NCBI GenBank assembly: GCA_009911035.1 | Contig: QXWO01000025.1 | Coordinates: 1 to 64,000 of the forward strand | Source: Lachnospiraceae bacterium | Lineage (GTDB): Bacteria; Bacillota; Clostridia; Lachnospirales; Lachnospiraceae | Length of the DNA: 64,000 nt | Direction of reading: 5' to 3' | Part shown: positions 54,022 through 62,110 of the stretch, in pieces | Layout: every line of letters begins with the position of its first letter | Numbering within the stretch: position 1 is the first letter of the stretch | Translations under genes and position numbers: made by a program | Notes under the pieces: model-generated | Database searches by the model: none | Seen by the model: the letters and a program-made list of their open reading frames with translations, nothing else | Told to the model about the DNA's origin: nothing

Positions 54022-54449
54022 CTCTTTTATGCCTTTCTCAAAAATCTGTGCCGTATTATCAGGCGGCATGACCGCCTTACTGCTCACCCCCGGCACGGGA
54101 GTATGTAAGCCCAACACGGCACGTTGGCGCGATACCAACAGACGGCGGCGACAGTTGACGAAGCTGCCCATACCAATCCCCCAGTACCTCCCTTTTACCC
54201 TGCGATACGGGTGTTTGCGGCGCATCCCGCGTCTGCGGCGCTGCCATGCGCCGGACAGCCATGCCGGTATCGCTCGTGCCTTTGATGCTATCGGTTTGAC
54301 GGGCAGGAACAGAGGCTTTCACCTCCTTTCGCTGTCCCTGGCCGCAGGCAGTCGTGGCGCGGGATGGCTGATGCAGGATGCAATCACTTACATACTGACT
54401 ATGAACAGGAGCCTATCCTGCTGTTTTTCAAAGTACAATGCTTCAATGC

Positions 54450-54767
54450 TCAGGGAGCAAACTGGCGGAGAATACTGTCAATCGTGGCGAGGTCATCCCC
54501 GGTAAGCTGCGCGCTTAATTTCACAAGCAGCGCAGCCTGCCGTGCTGTCAGTTTTTTGCGGTAAAGGTAAAACCCGTCCGCAATCTTGACACCGCCGCCA
54601 TACCGGCCGCGTACCGTTTCGATGGGGTAGGAACACATGAGGACGGCTATATCCTGCCGGATGGTTTCTCTCGAAACCTGAAATTCAAATGCCAGGTTGC
54701 GGTATGTATCGTGCCGCCTTATGCACAGCACTTCCAGAATCGCTTCCCGACGTTCTGCATAACTCAT
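54450..54767 (-). CDS. DeoR-like helix-turn-helix regulator
   Basis: This 105-residue protein has RREAILEVLCIRRHDTYRNL and FQVSRETIRQDIAVLMC, a DeoR/HTH_11 winged-helix that recognises DNA in its RETIRQDI helix. It lacks the sugar-binding domain of full DeoR proteins. It starts at ATG 54767, overlapping the stop of a 38-codon leader. It probably regulates element genes. Confidence 0.8.
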   Translation of the reverse strand: MSYAERREAILEVLCIRRHDTYRNLAFEFQVSRETIRQDIAVLMCSYPIETVRGRYGGGVKIADGFYLYRKKLTARQAALLVKLSAQLTGDDLATIDSILRQFAP

Positions 54768-54880
54768 GCGTCCACCCCCTTTCCTTTGCTCTCTGGAATA
54801 AAGGGTATAGGGTAAAGGGCAGGTGAACCTTGCCCTTTAAGAAAAAAGTTCAAAAAAATTTTTGTGGCCTGATTATGCAT
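54764..54880 (-). CDS. 38-residue leader peptide coupled to the HTH gene
   Basis: ATG 54880 follows GGAGGTAGCA (seven-base spacing). The peptide (MHNQATKIFLNFFLKGQGSP and a tail IPESKGKGVDA) ends TGA at 54764-54766, sharing ATGA with the HTH start. The strong site and overlap mean translation of the regulator is coupled to this peptide. It may simply be a leader or may be a functional peptide. Confidence 0.5.
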   Translation of the reverse strand: MHNQATKIFLNFFLKGQGSPALYPIPFIPESKGKGVDA

Positions 54881-54969
54881 ATTGCTACCTCCGAAAATTT
54901 GAAAATGGGTTTCAGATTTTCGGGATGGCGGCGGTGCGCGTATCCGGCGGTCAAACCAGCAGCGCAGAC

Positions 54970-55011
54970 AAAAAACGCCAGACAGCGGAAATGACTGTCT
55001 GGCGTTTTTTT
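54970..55011. terminator. Strong bidirectional terminator
   Basis: AAAAAACGCCAGACAG pairs perfectly with CTGTCTGGCGTTTTTTT around CGGAAATGA. It isolates the leader/HTH transcript from the XRE gene region. The following 55012-55340 stretch shows no clear gene. Confidence 0.9.
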
Positions 55012-55340
55012 GCGCAGTGGTATTCAATGTTTGATTGACATACTTAGATACGTCTGGTAATGCGGTTAAAAGATGCTGGAGCGGCGAGAAATGAGCCTCG
55101 CTTTTTTTGACGATATTCCCACCGCATATCTAAAAACAAAACCATCCATAACCTGTCCCTTTCTACGGACAGACACAGATGGCATGAAAAGTAAGCCCTG
55201 ATGTGAAAAGCCGTTTTTTTATTGGCTACACAGTCAGAACGATTTTTTGCAAAACGCATTATAAGTATATATTCGTGCGTTCTATTAGGGAATTTATAGA
55301 AACAGACACGCACGATAGAATATAGTAGAGATGATTAAAA

Positions 55341-55709
55341 ATGCGTAAAAATATCTTACAGCACATAGGGGCAATAGTCAGCGGCAGGCGGAATGAAGAA
55401 CACCTGACACAACAGCAGCTTGCCCAGCAGACCGGCAGAGGACTCCGACATATCCAAAACATAGAAAAGGGGCGGGTCAATGCATCTATTGAAGTCCTTG
55501 CTGATGTAATCTACCGGCTTGGATTATCGGCCGATGTTTTGTTCTACCCGGATATGCCGCTATTGGAACAGCAGACAAAGCAGCTACTGTGCAAGTTCGC
55601 GGTCTGCACGGAAGATGAAAGGGTGTTTCTGCTGAAAACCTTAGATTGCATGGCAGAGCAGATGCTTAGCCGACATGAAAAAGAAGTCGAGCATAAAACA
55701 GCCGAATAA
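55341..55709 (+). CDS. XRE-family transcriptional regulator
   Basis: This 122-residue protein has an N-terminal Cro/CI helix-turn-helix (EEHLTQQQLAQQTGRGLRHI then NIEKGRVNASIEVLADVI) and a C-terminal helical part. It is on the plus strand, opposite to most element genes, consistent with a divergent immunity-type repressor. A TATAGTAGAGATG context lies upstream but no strong ribosome-binding site. Downstream, 55710-56043 has no identifiable gene. Confidence 0.82.
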   Translation: MRKNILQHIGAIVSGRRNEEHLTQQQLAQQTGRGLRHIQNIEKGRVNASIEVLADVIYRLGLSADVLFYPDMPLLEQQTKQLLCKFAVCTEDERVFLLKTLDCMAEQMLSRHEKEVEHKTAE

Positions 55710-56043
55710 GGTTAAAGTTCTATCTGCCAGATTAGTTGTGCCTGATATACCTTTCTGTTCCTATAATTCCCAATGTGGCAGACTTGGCTTTATTGACTTC
55801 TATTCTAAACTGCAAATATCACAGAAACGTCACCGCATCACCATGTTTCGGCAAAATAACAAGCAGAAATGTCACAAAGCAGTGACATTTGAAAAGTCGG
55901 AGGAAAATTCCTTCGGCTTTTCAAATGCATAATATTTTTGCCAACTTGTTTTTGTGTACCCGCTACGATGTCATTTTGATTTATTAAATGGTGCAACAAA
56001 TAGCACTATCATTATTTTGCCCTCAAATCGCTGGTTCATCTTA

Positions 56044-56886
56044 CTAATTCCGCAGAGGACGTACTTCCTTCAAACTCTCTTGAGCGCCACATTCCCAAAT
56101 ATAGGGGGCAATTTCTTCGTAAGCCCTTTCTGGCGAACCTGCTTCCGAAGGAATATATGTCCACTGCGTCAGAAAGCTGTGAGCATAGTTGCAGTGAATA
56201 TTCCCGGTATAAATCTGTACCAGAGGATCGGTGATCCAGCTTCCGTCAGCAGATGCACAGTCACTCCGATAAGTAAAGTACCGCTGTCCATCCTTTACAA
56301 ATATTATATTTACAGTCAGTTGATCTTCTGTGATGTCCAGACGTTCTTCTCTACCGGCCATTTCATTGTAATTGTTCTCGGCTTCCACTTTTTCAAAATA
56401 AAAGTATTTCCTCCAGGCAGCCAATATCTCCTGTTCCATATCACGGTACTGGTTCGGCACTAACAGATTCAGTGTCAAATCATCCAGTACAAGCTGTTTT
56501 TCCAATTCCAAACCATCTTCTGTTTCAATAGGATTCCACTTGAAATATTCCCGGCTCACCTGTATAGACATTCCAGCGGGAGCGATTTCGATTGGGACTT
56601 CTGGCGTATTCATGGTATATAGGGGCGTACCCTCATCATCCACCGTCTGATAATTGTATGCGTCCATGACAAACGCACCTGTTTTTTCCTCCAGCAGAGA
56701 CAATAGTTTCTGGCTGCGCTGTGCGATTTCCAAATATTTTGCATCGCTTTCATCTTCTCCGCTGTTATAAACCACTGTGCGGTAAAGGTGTTCTTCCCAC
56801 TTAGGCTCCGCCGGTTCATTTCCAGCACAGCCTGCAAGTACCAGCAGCACAGCCAATAACGCTGCCTGTTCTAATGTTTTCTTCAT
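56044..56886 (-). CDS. Lipoprotein of the immunity/ABC cluster
   Basis: This 280-residue protein has a lipoprotein signal (LEQAALLAVLLVLAGCAGNE; lipobox Cys at residue ~20) and an extracellular domain with no recognised fold. ATG 56886 follows AAGGAGC. It is the last gene of the minus-strand cluster after the YxeA-like gene. A role in binding the inhibitor or stabilising the transporter is inferred from position only. Confidence 0.7.
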   Translation of the reverse strand: MKKTLEQAALLAVLLVLAGCAGNEPAEPKWEEHLYRTVVYNSGEDESDAKYLEIAQRSQKLLSLLEEKTGAFVMDAYNYQTVDDEGTPLYTMNTPEVPIEIAPAGMSIQVSREYFKWNPIETEDGLELEKQLVLDDLTLNLLVPNQYRDMEQEILAAWRKYFYFEKVEAENNYNEMAGREERLDITEDQLTVNIIFVKDGQRYFTYRSDCASADGSWITDPLVQIYTGNIHCNYAHSFLTQWTYIPSEAGSPERAYEEIAPYIWECGAQESLKEVRPLRN

Positions 56887-56914
56887 TCTACATTGCTCCT
56901 TGTAGTTGAATGGC

Positions 56915-57307
56915 TCAATTCCCGGAATCATCTGATGGAGCAGAATAGTGATTCTGTACTGCTGCCGGAAGCTCGCCATACTGTACCTCGCTCCAATCCA
57001 GGACGCCCCAGACCGGCATGACGGTCAGACGGATAAAGGCCCCATCCCGCAGTTCTCTGGATGTTCCAAAAGTGATCTCCTTCTCGCTCCCATTTTCGTC
57101 ATAGGACAGCAGCGTGTAGGAATAGGGCAGGTTGCCTTTGAAGTTGACGACACCTCCGTTAGAATCCACCTGTTCCACCTTGGTGTTGTCGATCTGGGCG
57201 TAATACTCGGCGCTGCCGGAGCCGGAGAGGAACCATGCGCAAAAGCCGACCAGACCAATGAGCAGGACAGCAACGACGCCTATTATGATTTTCAATTTTT
57301 TCTTCAT
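56915..57307 (-). CDS. YxeA-family small exported protein
   Basis: This 130-residue protein has an N-terminal anchor (LKIIIGVVAVLLIGLVGFCA) and the YxeA-type domain beginning YYAQIDNTKVEQV, then YSYTLLSYDENGSEKEITF and AFIRLTV. YxeA/DUF1093 proteins are small secreted OB-like proteins often next to ABC transporters of peptide resistance. ATG 57307 lies 14 bp after the permease stop. The upstream in-frame DNA belongs to the permease gene. Confidence 0.8.
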   Translation of the reverse strand: MKKKLKIIIGVVAVLLIGLVGFCAWFLSGSGSAEYYAQIDNTKVEQVDSNGGVVNFKGNLPYSYTLLSYDENGSEKEITFGTSRELRDGAFIRLTVMPVWGVLDWSEVQYGELPAAVQNHYSAPSDDSGN

Positions 57308-57321
57308 GTTGTTTGACCCCC

Positions 57322-58101
57322 TTACCAACCTTTTTTTGTGATGACCCGTTTGGGCTTTTTTGCCGTCTTTGGAGCTGCGCCTTTTTTCGCTGTCGCAACA
57401 AAAGCGGCGGCAATCAGCAGAGCGGCCAGCAAACTGAACATACAAAGCAGCGGATTCCAATGGACGGCCGCATCATAGCTGCGGTATCCAATCAGCCCCA
57501 TGCTTGCGGTCACGGGATACAAATTCGCCAAGGTCATGCTCCCCGCCGCAAACATCCCGCCGTAGCCGTAGACAAAGGCTATCACCGCTCCAATCAAGTG
57601 CCCGTTTGGAATCCGGGCGGCGATGGCGATGATTGGCAGAACCGCGATATAGAGGAACAGACAGTTGAACGTGATCTGCAACCCGGCCTGCATGACTGCC
57701 GGAAAATCTCCGCCGGGGAAGCCCAAAAGGAAGGATGCCGTCACAGTGAACACGGTGCTGACGATCCCTAGGAACAAGGAGAGCAGCCCGCAGACAGCCA
57801 GCTTGCCCGCCAGCAGAGCGGGAAAGGACAGGGGGACCGTCAGAATGTTTTTCAGCGTGTCGTCCGTCCCTTCCCGACTGATGATATATCCGGTAATCAA
57901 GGCAATGCACATGGGGAAAATTGTTGTGATGTTGTTCTTCAGGACCTGCTCCACGAAAAAGGAGAAGGTCCATACACTTCCATCCTGGGCGGTGGTGGAG
58001 AAAACCGTAAGCAGGACGGACAGCAGCATCAGGAAAACCCCTGCCCAGACCATGTGATACCGTTTCAGCTTCCAAAACTCGGTTTTCAGCAGTACCAGCA
58101 T
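57322..58101 (-). CDS. Lantibiotic-immunity-type ABC permease (MutG/BcrB-like), first
   Basis: This 259-residue protein has six membrane helices (e.g. MVWAGVFLMLLSVLLTVFST, LLSLFLGIVSTVFTVTASFL). The SREGTDDTLKNILTVP motif between helix 2 and 3 is typical of ABC-2 permeases for peptide immunity. The C-terminus is basic (KKPKRVITKKGW). ATG 58101 follows GAGGGGGAG. It pairs with the second permease immediately upstream. Confidence 0.85.
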   Translation of the reverse strand: MLVLLKTEFWKLKRYHMVWAGVFLMLLSVLLTVFSTTAQDGSVWTFSFFVEQVLKNNITTIFPMCIALITGYIISREGTDDTLKNILTVPLSFPALLAGKLAVCGLLSLFLGIVSTVFTVTASFLLGFPGGDFPAVMQAGLQITFNCLFLYIAVLPIIAIAARIPNGHLIGAVIAFVYGYGGMFAAGSMTLANLYPVTASMGLIGYRSYDAAVHWNPLLCMFSLLAALLIAAAFVATAKKGAAPKTAKKPKRVITKKGW

Positions 58102-58102
58102 C

Positions 58103-58900
58103 TCAATCTCCCCCTCTCTTTTTATACAGCCGGTCAATGAGCAGAATGGACAGGACAGCCATTGCGCCCAAAATCAAGACGGTCTGCATTGTTGAGGGAA
58201 TCAGGTATTCCAGTTCCCCCAAGCCGCCTTTGGCACCATGCCGAACCATATCCCCCGCGCACCAGAGGTTTGTGAGGGGAATCGGCATCAGCCAGCACAG
58301 AAACTTCGGCAGGACACCGAAGCTGCTTTCGGCGGTCAGGCTTAATACACTGTAAAAGATGCACAGCAGGACGGAGAAGATATAGGTCTTGCTGAAAAAG
58401 ACCACCAGCACCACCAGCGGCAGGGTGCCAGCCGTAATGAAAATCCCCATCTCCACCGACAGCCATAGCTTGTAGCCCAGCCCGCCGACCTCGGCAATCA
58501 GGCTCCCGCAGACAATGGTGACGGCGGCTGTGGACAGGCAGAAGATCAGCCCGAACAGAAACAGAACGATAATTTTAGCGAAAATCATCTGGGTACTGGT
58601 CACCGGGATGGTCCGCAGGTTTTTGAAGGTGTCATTGTCCCGTTCCATAAAGAACAGCATAGCGGCTATGACACCGATGATACAGGGCAAAAGCAGTTCC
58701 ACCCCATAGCCCAGGACAAACTGGTAAAAGTCGTCAAAAAGCTCGGCTTTCGTGTCGTACCGCTCCATCATGCGGGGCGTCAACATCATCAGTGCCAGCG
58801 GGAGCGGGAACATGAACGCAGAGAGGATTACAAAAGGAATGAACTTCTTCCGTTTTAGCTTCTGAAGCTCACAGGAAATCAGTTTAAGCAATCCCCTCAC
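58103..58900 (-). CDS. Lantibiotic-immunity-type ABC permease, second
   Basis: This 265-residue permease has six helices and the motif MERDNDTFKNLRTIPVTS, the counterpart of TDDTLKNI in its partner. Such EG-type permease pairs pump cationic peptides out of the membrane. It starts at GTG 58900, inside the ATPase gene (17-bp overlap), so translation is coupled. Confidence 0.85.
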   Translation of the reverse strand: MRGLLKLISCELQKLKRKKFIPFVILSAFMFPLPLALMMLTPRMMERYDTKAELFDDFYQFVLGYGVELLLPCIIGVIAAMLFFMERDNDTFKNLRTIPVTSTQMIFAKIIVLFLFGLIFCLSTAAVTIVCGSLIAEVGGLGYKLWLSVEMGIFITAGTLPLVVLVVFFSKTYIFSVLLCIFYSVLSLTAESSFGVLPKFLCWLMPIPLTNLWCAGDMVRHGAKGGLGELEYLIPSTMQTVLILGAMAVLSILLIDRLYKKRGGD

Positions 58901-59807
58901 CCCCAGTCACCCGCTTGAAGTAATCCTCCAGGCTTTCCTCCACGATTGCGGCCTCCGATACCTCCAGGCCATGCTGCACAAAGGCAGAGACGATCTTTGA
59001 TACGGGGACCTTGGCAGAATCCAGCCGCAGATGATGGCCGTCCTGTACGGCAAACTGATTTTCGTGGAAAACGCCGTTCAAGACCTCCGCCGCCCGTTCC
59101 GTGTCGGAGATGGTGAAGCGGATATACCGTTCGCTCTTGGCCTCCAGGTCCGAAAGGCTCTCCTCCTCCAGCAGCACACCGTGGTCGATGATGCCGATGT
59201 CGTCCGCCAGCAGGGCCACCTCGGAGAGGATGTGGCTGGAGATCAGGATGGTCTTGCCCCGTTCGTCACACAACGCCCGGATGAAGGAGCGCACCTCCGC
59301 GATGCCGATGGGGTCCAGGCCGTTGATGGGCTCGTCCAAAATCAGCAGCTCCGGGTCGTGCATCACAGCCAGGGCAATGGCCAGACGCTGTTTCATGCCC
59401 AGGGAGTATTGGGAAAAGAGCTTCTTATCCCGATACGGCAGGCCCACCAGCTCCAGGGCGCTTTTGATGGCGCTCTGATTTTTCAACCCCCGCAAAGCGG
59501 CGAAGATACGGAGATTCTCCGTTGCGGTCAGATTGGGATAAAAGCCGGGGGACTCGATCAGACTGCCGATGCGGGGCAGCAGTTTCTTCTCGTTACCCAT
59601 CAAAGACTTCCCCCAGATGGTCACGTTCCCGGAAGTGGGCTGGGTCAGGCCCAGCAGCATTTTCATAGTGGTGGTCTTTCCGGCTCCGTTCCGGCCCAGC
59701 AGACCGTAGATGCGGCCCCGCTGAACATGGATGTTCAGCTCCGCTACGCTCTTTTGTGTCCCGTACTGTTTGGTCAGTTGTTTCGTTTCAATGACTATTT
59801 CGCTCAT
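58884..59807 (-). CDS. ABC transporter ATP-binding protein (BcrA/MutF-like)
   Basis: This 307-residue ATPase powers the two permeases. Walker A is GRNGAGKTTT, signature YSLGMKQRL, Walker B LLILDEPINGLDP. The C-terminal ~90 residues form the accessory domain typical of bacitracin/lantibiotic immunity ATPases. ATG 59807 has AAAGGAGG eight bases upstream. It is first in the operon, behind the repeat-containing promoter at 59832-59886. Confidence 0.93.
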   Translation of the reverse strand: MSEIVIETKQLTKQYGTQKSVAELNIHVQRGRIYGLLGRNGAGKTTTMKMLLGLTQPTSGNVTIWGKSLMGNEKKLLPRIGSLIESPGFYPNLTATENLRIFAALRGLKNQSAIKSALELVGLPYRDKKLFSQYSLGMKQRLAIALAVMHDPELLILDEPINGLDPIGIAEVRSFIRALCDERGKTILISSHILSEVALLADDIGIIDHGVLLEEESLSDLEAKSERYIRFTISDTERAAEVLNGVFHENQFAVQDGHHLRLDSAKVPVSKIVSAFVQHGLEVSEAAIVEESLEDYFKRVTGGEGIA

Positions 59808-59831
59808 AGCGATTACCTCCTTTGCGGGGTC

Positions 59832-59886
59832 AGTATACAACACCATCCTTGAGCTATCATTGAGGGAACCTTGAGATAACCTTGAG
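59832..59886 (-). promoter_or_regulatory. Response-regulator-type promoter with four 11-bp-spaced repeats
   Basis: On the minus strand, CTCAAGG occurs at 59886-59880, 59875-59869, 59864-59858 (as CTCAATG) and 59853-59847, each exactly 11 bp apart. TATACT (59837-59832) serves as -10, and no -35 consensus is present, so the repeats occupy the -35 area. This is the plan of LanR/SpaR-type activator boxes. Confidence 0.7.
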
Positions 59887-59901
59887 ATTGCGCTGACGGC
59901 A

Positions 59902-59930
59902 TATACAATTTTTAGTTTCTGCGCTATAAT
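59902..59930 (+). promoter_or_regulatory. Promoter of the response-regulator/kinase pair
   Basis: TATACA (59902-59907) and TATAAT (59925-59930) are 17 bp apart, 23 bp before the regulator ATG at 59953. The -10 is consensus and the -35 weak. Confidence 0.5.
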
Positions 59931-59952
59931 GAGCTGGACGGGAGGGGCTAAT

Positions 59953-60648
59953 ATGCTGGATAGAGAAATTCTTGTCGTAGACGATGAAAAAGATTTACGA
60001 ACGATGATCCGCTCCATTTTTGAGAGCGCCGGGTATACGCAGGTTACAACGGTGGCCTCCGGGGAGGATGCGTTGGCGCTGATGGCGAAAAAAATCCCCG
60101 GCATTATCATTCTGGATGTGATGATGCCGGACATGGACGGGTTTGAACTGCTCCAGGAGATTCGGGCTGTCAGTAAAGTTCCCGTTCTTATGCTCACGGC
60201 CAAGGGGGAAGCCGAGGACCGCTTTGCCGGGTTTGAACTGGGGGCGGATGATTATCTGGTCAAGCCTTTTCTGCCGAAGGAATTGCTGTTGCGGGTCCAG
60301 GCGATTTTGAAACGGGCTTATCCTGAAAAAGAGCGGATTGTTACACTGAATGCGGCTGAGGTGGATTTAGACCAGGCGGAGGTTATCAGAGAAGGCCAGC
60401 GGACGCCACTGACCGCGAAGGAGTACAGCATTTTTGAAAAGCTGGCGGAGAATGCGGGCCGGATCGTCACCATCGGCGTTCTCTGTCAAACGCTGTGCGG
60501 AGAAATCTGGCAGGGCTATGAGACAACGCTGATGACCCACATCCGGCACCTGCGGGAGAAGATCGAGGAAAATCCGTCAAAGCCCGTGTCGCTCCTGACG
60601 GTGAAGGGCCTGGGATATAAGCTGGTGGTAAAGGAGCCGGAGAAATGA
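59953..60648 (+). CDS. OmpR-family response regulator of the immunity cluster
   Basis: This 231-residue regulator has VVDDEKDLRTMI, phospho-acceptor Asp in IILDVMMPDMDG, LVKPFLPKELL and a winged-helix domain (LTAKEYSIFEKLAENAGRIV; MTHIRHLREKIEEN). ATG 59953 follows GGGAGGGG. It is transcribed away from the ABC operon and is the likely binder of the four repeats between them. Confidence 0.94.
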   Translation: MLDREILVVDDEKDLRTMIRSIFESAGYTQVTTVASGEDALALMAKKIPGIIILDVMMPDMDGFELLQEIRAVSKVPVLMLTAKGEAEDRFAGFELGADDYLVKPFLPKELLLRVQAILKRAYPEKERIVTLNAAEVDLDQAEVIREGQRTPLTAKEYSIFEKLAENAGRIVTIGVLCQTLCGEIWQGYETTLMTHIRHLREKIEENPSKPVSLLTVKGLGYKLVVKEPEK

Positions 60649-62015
60649 AACCTGTGGAACGCTTCTTTCGGAAATACTTTTTATCTATGGTGGGCATCAT
60701 CGTGCTGTTCCTGCTACTCAATGTTGTCCTGTTTTTCTCTGTGCTGATCTGGGCCTGGCAGACCTCGGAGACACCGGACCTCTCCATGAGCGAAATCTGT
60801 GACAGGATTACTCTGGACGGAACAGGACATTTGACGGCGGCTGGGGAGCTGGCCGAAATGTTGGAAGAACATCACGCCTGGGCCATGGTTTTGGACGATA
60901 TAGGAACGGTCATTTTTCAGAGCAGACTGCCGGAGGAATTGCCCCGGCGGTACACGGCAGCGGACGTGGCAAAATTCAGCCGGTGGTATTTGGGGGATTA
61001 TCCGGTCTATGTGCAGGAGCATCCCCAGGGGCTATTGGTAGTGGGCGGCGAAAAAGGCAGTCAGGCGAAGTATTACTTTTCTGTCAGTGAGAGCTATGCG
61101 AGAAAACTGCTTGTCGGGCTGGCTGCCGTCTTTCTGACCAATATCATTGTGGTGGTCCTGCTGATTTGGAAGAACACCCGGCACGTTGAAAAGGCGGTCA
61201 CGCCCATTTTGCGGGGGATCGAAACGGTTTCCTCCGGCCAGTCGGTTAGCCTCCCGGAGAGAGGCGAATTGGCGGAGATCAACCGGCAGCTCAACAGGGC
61301 GGGGGCTTTTATTGCCAAAAAGGACAGCGCCCGCGCCGACTGGATCAGCGGTATCTCCCATGACGTGCGGACACCCCTCTCGGTAATTTTGGGTTTTGCC
61401 GGGCAATTGGAGGCTGACCAAACCCTCCCGGCCTCCGCCCGTGAACAGGCGTCCCATATCCGCAGGCAGGGGGAGAAGCTGCGGAGCCTGATCTCCGATT
61501 TGAACCTCACGTCCAGGCTGGAGTATTCCATGCAGCCCCTTCGGATGGAGAAGGTCTATTTCGTGGAGCTGGCACGGCAAGTCGTCTGTGAGTTTTTGGA
61601 CGGCGGGTTAGAGGCGCGGTATCAAATTGTGTTTGATTCCAGCCAAGAGAGCGAAACAGCGTCCATCATGGGGGACGAGGCCCTGCTGAAACGTGCGCTG
61701 TACAATTTGATTCAGAACAGCGTCATTCATAATCCAAAAGGGTGCGTGATTTCTGTTTCCGTAGCGTGGAACGGAAACAATACGGTCATAACGGTATCGG
61801 ACAACGGCATTGGCGTGTCCGCTGAGAAGCTGGACAAATTAAGAGCGACAACAAATCATTTGGAAAGCACAGATGAAAGATTAAAGCTAAGACACGGTTT
61901 AGGTGTTCTGTTGGTCCGTCAAATTGTTGAGGCGCATCATGGTACAGTGGAAATTCTCAGTGAGCCGCAAAGAGGCTATAAAACAGTGTTGATTTTTCCA
62001 GACAATGAAATTTAA
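60645..62015 (+). CDS. Sensor histidine kinase of the immunity cluster
   Basis: This 456-residue kinase has two membrane helices (FLSMVGIIVLFLLLNVVLFF; LVGLAAVFLTNIIVVVLLIW) flanking an extracellular domain of ~125 residues. The HisKA box is ISGISHDVRTPLSVILG, and the ATPase motifs are NLIQNSVIHN, DNGIGVS and HGLGVLLVRQIV. It overlaps the regulator stop by four bases (ATGA). The sensor loop is longer than that of peptide-detoxification kinases of the BceS type and more like lantibiotic kinases. Confidence 0.93.
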   Translation: MKPVERFFRKYFLSMVGIIVLFLLLNVVLFFSVLIWAWQTSETPDLSMSEICDRITLDGTGHLTAAGELAEMLEEHHAWAMVLDDIGTVIFQSRLPEELPRRYTAADVAKFSRWYLGDYPVYVQEHPQGLLVVGGEKGSQAKYYFSVSESYARKLLVGLAAVFLTNIIVVVLLIWKNTRHVEKAVTPILRGIETVSSGQSVSLPERGELAEINRQLNRAGAFIAKKDSARADWISGISHDVRTPLSVILGFAGQLEADQTLPASAREQASHIRRQGEKLRSLISDLNLTSRLEYSMQPLRMEKVYFVELARQVVCEFLDGGLEARYQIVFDSSQESETASIMGDEALLKRALYNLIQNSVIHNPKGCVISVSVAWNGNNTVITVSDNGIGVSAEKLDKLRATTNHLESTDERLKLRHGLGVLLVRQIVEAHHGTVEILSEPQRGYKTVLIFPDNEI

Positions 62016-62058
62016 GGGAAACGGAGAGCGCTTTGTCTGCGTTCTCCGTTTCCCGTTT
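62016..62058 (+). terminator. Terminator after the kinase gene
   Basis: GGGAAACGGAGA (62016-62027) pairs with TCTCCGTTTCCC and is followed by GTTTTAATT. It starts directly after the kinase stop codon. Confidence 0.85.
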
Positions 62059-62110
62059 TAATTGATTTTACAGTATATCAGTTCCGCAACCTGTTTTCAT
62101 GGATAAAATC

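Noticed and set aside
54005-54505. 166-residue plus-strand frame in the structured region
   Set aside because: Composition is Arg/Pro-rich as expected from GC-rich non-coding DNA, no ribosome-binding site, and its end overlaps the HTH gene.
56915-57460. Longer version of the YxeA-like protein starting at 57460
   Set aside because: The added 51 residues fall inside the permease gene; the start at 57307 has the signal anchor right after it.
58884-60203. Extended ABC ATPase starting at 60203
   Set aside because: The extra 132 residues run through the repeat-bearing promoter and antisense of the response regulator; ATG 59807 has an ideal ribosome-binding site.
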